NCBI GenBank assembly: GCA_030024065.1
Contig: JASEIE010000191.1
Location: 1 to 7,998, forward strand
DNA length: 7,998 nucleotides
Direction of reading: 5' to 3'
DNA from: Thermodesulfobacteriota bacterium
Lineage (GTDB): Bacteria > Desulfobacterota > BSN033 > UBA1163
The notes under the pieces were generated by a model. The model was not told the DNA's origin. It did not search any database and saw nothing but the letters and a program-made list of their open reading frames with translations. Both the position numbers and the translations under genes were made by a program. Positions 5,122-7,998 of this stretch are shown one piece after another. Each line of letters begins with the position of its first letter. The stretch's first letter is position 1.

Positions 5122-7022
5122 TGAGTCTCCTCCACGGGATTGATGTGGATTGATGTTTTAATCACTCCTTTTCTCCCATCCCGATAGGTAACAGAGGCTT
5201 CCACATTATACTCCCGATCCTTTCCATAAAGAGCTGTGATCAGATCATTATAACGGCTTTCAACAAATGTTCTCCTCAATTTTCTGGTTCGCGTCAGTTC
5301 CGCCTCGTCTGCATCGAATTCTTTATAGAGGTTGACGAATTTTTTGATCCTGGACCATTCCGGAAGAAATCTATTAATCCGCCGGATATCTTTTTTGATC
5401 AATTCGATCACTTCCGGTTTCTGTGAGAGGTCTGTGAAGGTGGTGTAGGGAACCCGTTTGGCTTCAGCCCACCGGCCCACATTCTCCAGGTCGATATTGA
5501 TGATGGCCGTAACCAAATCTTTATCCTCGCCTCCGACCACCAAGGCATCCTTGATATAAGGGCAGAATCTCAACCGGATTTCAGCAAACTGTGGTGAAAA
5601 TTTTCGCCCACCCTTTAATTCTTTGAGGTCCTCCATACGATCGATGACGACGAGATGACGATCATCATCGATGTAACCAAAATCGCCCGTATAATACCAG
5701 CCATCGCGAATCTTCTCCCGGGTGGCTTCAAGATTTTTATAATATCCTGAGAAGATGTTCTCGCCTTTCACCATGATCTCTCCTTCAGGGGAGAGACGGA
5801 CTTCCACGCCTGGCATGGGGGGACCGCAGGTCTCGTATTTGATTTGGCCATCGAGATGGATGGTGACCAATCCCTGTTCCGATCCTCCGTAGAGCTGTTT
5901 GATGTTGACTCCGATCGCCTGAAAATAGTTGAGGATGTCAGGGCTGACCGCACTTCCTGCGGTATAGGCACATCGAATTTGAGAGAGCCCCACACGGTCC
6001 TTAAGGGGACGGAAAAGAGTCCAATGGGCAATATGATATAGGATCTTCAAAAACAGCCCCAGTCCTTTTTGGGATGAACGATGTTCCGCTGTTTTATATC
6101 CAACGGGCAAAAAGAGTCGGTAAATCCATCTTCTCAGGGCCGAAGTGTCGGTAATCTTGGCCTGGATCATCCTGTTGATATTCTCCCATAGGCGTGGAGC
6201 GAAGAAGAGGATGGAGGGTCCAATCTCCCGGATATTTTCCTGGACGGTCTCAGGTTCTTCAGGGAAGTTGACCTCCATGCCTGAGACCAGTTGGCCTGCG
6301 ACACCGACGGCCTGCTCAGCAATCCAGCCTGGGGGAATAAATGAGACATAACGATCCTGATCAGACCAATGATCAACATCCTGCCATGCTTGAGCAATGG
6401 CGACCAGTCCCCTATGACTGATCATGGCTCCTTTGGGCAAGCCCGTGGTCCCAGAGGTATAACAGATCAGGGCGATTTCCTCTCCTTTTCCGTTTTCGAT
6501 ATATTCCTCGAACAAATCTGGATGGTTTTCTTCATAATCCTTGCCCAATTGGATCATATCAGAAAAACTGATCAGGATCGAATCATCATAGTTCCACAAT
6601 CCTTTCGGGTCCCAATAGATCACTTTTTTTACCAGAGGGAGGTCATCCTTAATCTGTAGGAGTTTATCTACCTGTTCCTGGTCGTGGGCTACAACAAACG
6701 TTGAATCCGAATCCGTAACGTAGAATTTGACCTCAGGGGGTGTGCAATCTGTAAAAATCCCCACCATTGTTCCCCCCACGGCTTGAATTCCTAATTCAGC
6801 CCAAAAGATTTCAGGCTTATTCTCTCCAAGGATGGAAATCTTATCACCTCTTTTCATCCCGAGGGAGATGAGGCCGAGTGAGAAATATTTGACGTTCTCG
6901 TAATAATCCTTCCAGGTGAAGGACTGCCAGATACCACGATCCTTCACCCTCATGGCAATCTTTCGATTGCCATATTTTTGAGCATTCTTTTTAAGAAGCT
7001 TCGGCAGGGTATTCTCAGCCAT
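5118..7022 (-). CDS. AMP-binding acyl-CoA synthetase (long-chain acyl-CoA ligase type) embedded in the transporter operon
   Basis: This cytoplasmic ligase of the ANL superfamily activates a carboxylic acid with ATP to an acyl-adenylate and then transfers it to CoA. Using the ATG at 7022 it has 634 aa. Motifs run in order: the phosphate-binding loop YTSGTTGLPKG (188-198), FAPRLWE (274-280), YGGSEQG (378-384, where YGxTE is more usual), YTGD with the ribose-binding Asp447, the hinge DRMEDLKELKGGRKFSP (461-477), and TRTRKLRR (577-584), containing the expected catalytic Lys581. Size and the APRLWE motif fit the long-chain acyl-CoA synthetase branch, but substrate is not predictable. A GTG at 7031 is an alternative start; the ATG gives the more family-like MAENTLPKLL. 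It overlaps the livG end by 8 nt and livH by 4 nt, so it is tightly coupled to the importer. The likely role is trapping the imported acid as a CoA ester. Confidence 0.92.
   Translation of the reverse strand: MAENTLPKLLKKNAQKYGNRKIAMRVKDRGIWQSFTWKDYYENVKYFSLGLISLGMKRGDKISILGENKPEIFWAELGIQAVGGTMVGIFTDCTPPEVKFYVTDSDSTFVVAHDQEQVDKLLQIKDDLPLVKKVIYWDPKGLWNYDDSILISFSDMIQLGKDYEENHPDLFEEYIENGKGEEIALICYTSGTTGLPKGAMISHRGLVAIAQAWQDVDHWSDQDRYVSFIPPGWIAEQAVGVAGQLVSGMEVNFPEEPETVQENIREIGPSILFFAPRLWENINRMIQAKITDTSALRRWIYRLFLPVGYKTAEHRSSQKGLGLFLKILYHIAHWTLFRPLKDRVGLSQIRCAYTAGSAVSPDILNYFQAIGVNIKQLYGGSEQGLVTIHLDGQIKYETCGPPMPGVEVRLSPEGEIMVKGENIFSGYYKNLEATREKIRDGWYYTGDFGYIDDDRHLVVIDRMEDLKELKGGRKFSPQFAEIRLRFCPYIKDALVVGGEDKDLVTAIINIDLENVGRWAEAKRVPYTTFTDLSQKPEVIELIKKDIRRINRFLPEWSRIKKFVNLYKEFDADEAELTRTRKLRRTFVESRYNDLITALYGKDREYNVEASVTYRDGRKGVIKTSIHINPVEETQ
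5127..5133 (-). promoter_or_regulatory. Ribosome binding site for livH inside the ligase gene
   Basis: GGAGGAG on the minus strand, 5 nt before the GTG start at 5121 and within the last codons of the acyl-CoA synthetase. It supports the GTG start and translational coupling through the GTGA overlap. Confidence 0.8.
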
Positions 7023-7803
7023 GGTTCTCACTATCAGGCGTTTCTTCTCCTAAATAGGCCCGGATCACCAATGGGTTTTGCCTGATCTTCTCCGGACTGC
7101 CTTCGGCGATCTTCTTTCCGAAGTCGAGGACGACCAGCCTTTCCGCAATATCCATCACCACTTCCATATCATGTTCCACTAAAACAATGGGGATATTTTT
7201 GAGTTCATGGATGTCAATGATGAACCGGGCCACATCCTCTTTCTCCTCGAGGTTCATCCCAGCCATGGGTTCATCGAGCAGAAGAAGTTTGGGTTCGAGG
7301 GCAAGAGCCCTTCCGAGTTCCACCCGCTTTCGCACACCGTAGGGAAGGAGACCCACCACTTTCTTTCGGTATGGCTCCATTTCAAGGAGGTCGATGATGT
7401 CCTCAACGACTTCTCGGTGTCGGATCTCTTCACGACGGGCCGGACCAAAATATAAAGCTCCCGTCAGGGCCCCTCTTTTTAAGTGGATGTGTCTGGATGC
7501 CATTAGATTATCCAATACCGAGAGTCCTGTGAAGAGCTCAATGTTCTGGAAGGTTCGGCCAATGCCAAGGCGCGCAATTCTGTGGGGAGGAAAATGATAT
7601 ATGTTCTGCCCTTCGAAGATCAATGCTCCTTCTTGAGGCCGATAAAATCCATTGATGCAATTGAGGATACTGGTTTTCCCTGCGCCATTGGGTCCAATAA
7701 CGGCAAGCATCTCCCCCTCTCTCACATCGAAGCTAACCCCAGAGAGAGCAGAGACGCCTCCAAAATTCAACCAGATGTCGTTGACTTTTAATTTAACGGA
7801 AAT
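7015..7803 (-). CDS. livG: ABC transporter ATP-binding protein, LivG type, probable ATT start
   Basis: This is the first nucleotide-binding subunit of the importer. From the ATT at 7803 it is 262 aa: Walker A GPNGAGKT (37-44), Q-loop FQN (Gln86), a LivG-style degenerate signature LPYGV followed by RKRVELGRAL (153-167), Walker B LLLLDEP (173-179) and the switch histidine in LVEHDM (His211). The start is unusual. No ATG or GTG is in frame; the first conventional codon, TTG at 7770, would remove the first beta strand (VKLKVNDIWL) that this fold needs, and has no ribosome binding site. ATT at 7803 has AAGGA (7811-7815) 7 nt upstream and gives a family-like N-terminus. Further upstream the frame reaches a TAA at 7833-7831, preceded in frame by ATGATG (7845-7840), which overlaps the predicted -10 box. 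The last 8 nt overlap the ligase gene. Confidence 0.88.
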   Translation of the reverse strand: MSVKLKVNDIWLNFGGVSALSGVSFDVREGEMLAVIGPNGAGKTSILNCINGFYRPQEGALIFEGQNIYHFPPHRIARLGIGRTFQNIELFTGLSVLDNLMASRHIHLKRGALTGALYFGPARREEIRHREVVEDIIDLLEMEPYRKKVVGLLPYGVRKRVELGRALALEPKLLLLDEPMAGMNLEEKEDVARFIIDIHELKNIPIVLVEHDMEVVMDIAERLVVLDFGKKIAEGSPEKIRQNPLVIRAYLGEETPDSENHG

Positions 7804-7810
7804 GCTTTTA

Positions 7811-7815
7811 TCCTT
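7811..7815 (-). promoter_or_regulatory. Ribosome binding site supporting the ATT start of livG
   Basis: AAGGA on the minus strand (within AAAAGGAT), 7 nt before the ATT at 7803. No comparable site precedes the TTG at 7770. Confidence 0.6.
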
Positions 7816-7843
7816 TTCAAGAGGGGGGAATTAAATGTCCATC

Positions 7844-7873
7844 ATCCTATAAAATTGAACTACCTGATGTCAA
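7844..7873 (-). promoter_or_regulatory. Candidate sigma-70 promoter of the operon
   Basis: A perfect TTGACA -35 box (7868-7873) is followed by TAGGAT (7844-7849) at 18 nt spacing, or TATAGG (7846-7851) at 16 nt. Transcription would begin near 7840-7835, giving a leader of about 35 nt with the AAGGA ribosome binding site before the livG ATT. A 10-nt palindrome CTCAATTGAG (7884-7893) lies 10 nt upstream of the -35 box. The position, just before the first gene of an otherwise tightly packed cluster, supports the call; it is untested. Confidence 0.6.
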
Positions 7874-7890
7874 TAGAAAAAATCTCAATT

Positions 7891-7919
7891 GAGTAACCCC
7901 TCAGTTATGGGGGTCATTC
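7891..7919. promoter_or_regulatory. Inverted repeat upstream of the promoter, possible operator
   Basis: GAGTAACCCC (7891-7900) and GGGGTCATTC (7910-7919) are inverted with 8 of 10 matches and a 9-nt spacer. With the adjoining palindrome CTCAATTGAG they make a symmetric block just upstream of the -35 box, where an activator or repressor could bind. No regulator gene is in the window, so the identity of any binder is unknown. Confidence 0.35.
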
Positions 7920-7944
7920 CATTTCATTGATAGTAGGAGTCGAT

Positions 7945-7998
7945 AGGCGGGGTTTTCTAACCCCGCCTCCAACATAGGCGGGACATTCCTGTCCCGCC
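7945..7998. repeat. Two tandem GC-rich perfect hairpins (REP-like), reaching the window edge
   Basis: Hairpin 1 (7945-7968) pairs AGGCGGGGTT with AACCCCGCCT around the loop TTCT. Hairpin 2 (7977-7998) pairs GGCGGGACA with TGTCCCGCC around TTCC. Both share the GGCGGG...CCCGCC frame and a 4-nt pyrimidine loop, and the pair is separated by 8 nt. Shared arms with different inner bases argue for related copies of a palindromic repeat unit rather than a single terminator. A terminator for a gene beyond the right edge is possible, but no T-run follows within the window. Confidence 0.65.

Noticed and set aside
7015..7803. LPYGV in LivG as a broken ABC signature
   Set aside because: LivG-type ATPases commonly have a degenerate signature such as LxYGxxR instead of LSGGQ; the other catalytic motifs are intact.
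1..7998. tRNA, rRNA or insertion sequence genes
   Set aside because: I saw no cloverleaf-type tRNA sequence, rRNA-like stretch or transposase frame in either strand.

Overview
The window holds one co-directional cluster of eight genes, all on the minus strand and therefore transcribed from about position 7840 down to position 1. In transcription order it reads livG, an AMP-binding acyl-CoA synthetase, livH, livM, a type I substrate-binding protein (livK-like), a small lipoprotein, livF, and the start of a second lipoprotein that runs off the left edge. Together these form a complete ABC importer of the branched-chain (hydrophobic) amino acid transporter type: two ATPases, two permeases and a periplasmic binding protein. 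A CoA ligase is embedded in the operon, translationally coupled to both the first ATPase and the first permease. That arrangement suggests import of a hydrophobic or aromatic carboxylic acid followed by activation to its CoA thioester, rather than plain leucine uptake. The substrate cannot be read from sequence.

The two lipoprotein signal peptides and the cleaved signal peptide of the binding protein indicate a Gram-negative cell with a periplasm. Mid-range GC, the fused gene order LivG-ligase-LivH-LivM-LivK-LivF, and the style of the intergenic repeats suggest an uncultured Desulfobacterota (former Deltaproteobacteria) relative. This is inference from gene content, not a phylogenetic result.

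Region by region. 7945-7998 has two tandem GC-rich perfect hairpins that look REP-like. 7844-7919 has a candidate sigma-70 promoter with a consensus TTGACA -35 box and nearby inverted repeats. 7015-7803 is livG, whose best-supported start is a rare ATT codon. 5118-7022 is the acyl-CoA synthetase, overlapping its neighbours by 8 and 4 nt. 4237-5121 is livH. 4117-4236 is a spacer filled by an inverted repeat of 8-nt units. 3070-4116 is livM. 2879-3069 is a spacer with a C/G hairpin and a second inverted repeat of 8-nt units. 1673-2878 is the binding protein. 1161-1652 is a lipoprotein. 981-1160 is a spacer filled by an AT-rich inverted repeat built from TTCGAA-containing units. 186-980 is livF. 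1-165 is the partial second lipoprotein.

The most unusual signal is in the spacers. Every long gap in the operon is occupied by palindromic material made of short (about 8-nt) units. This begins within about ten bases after the stop codon of the upstream gene, and the unit sequence differs from gap to gap. Where such elements are absent, genes overlap or lie 20 nt apart.
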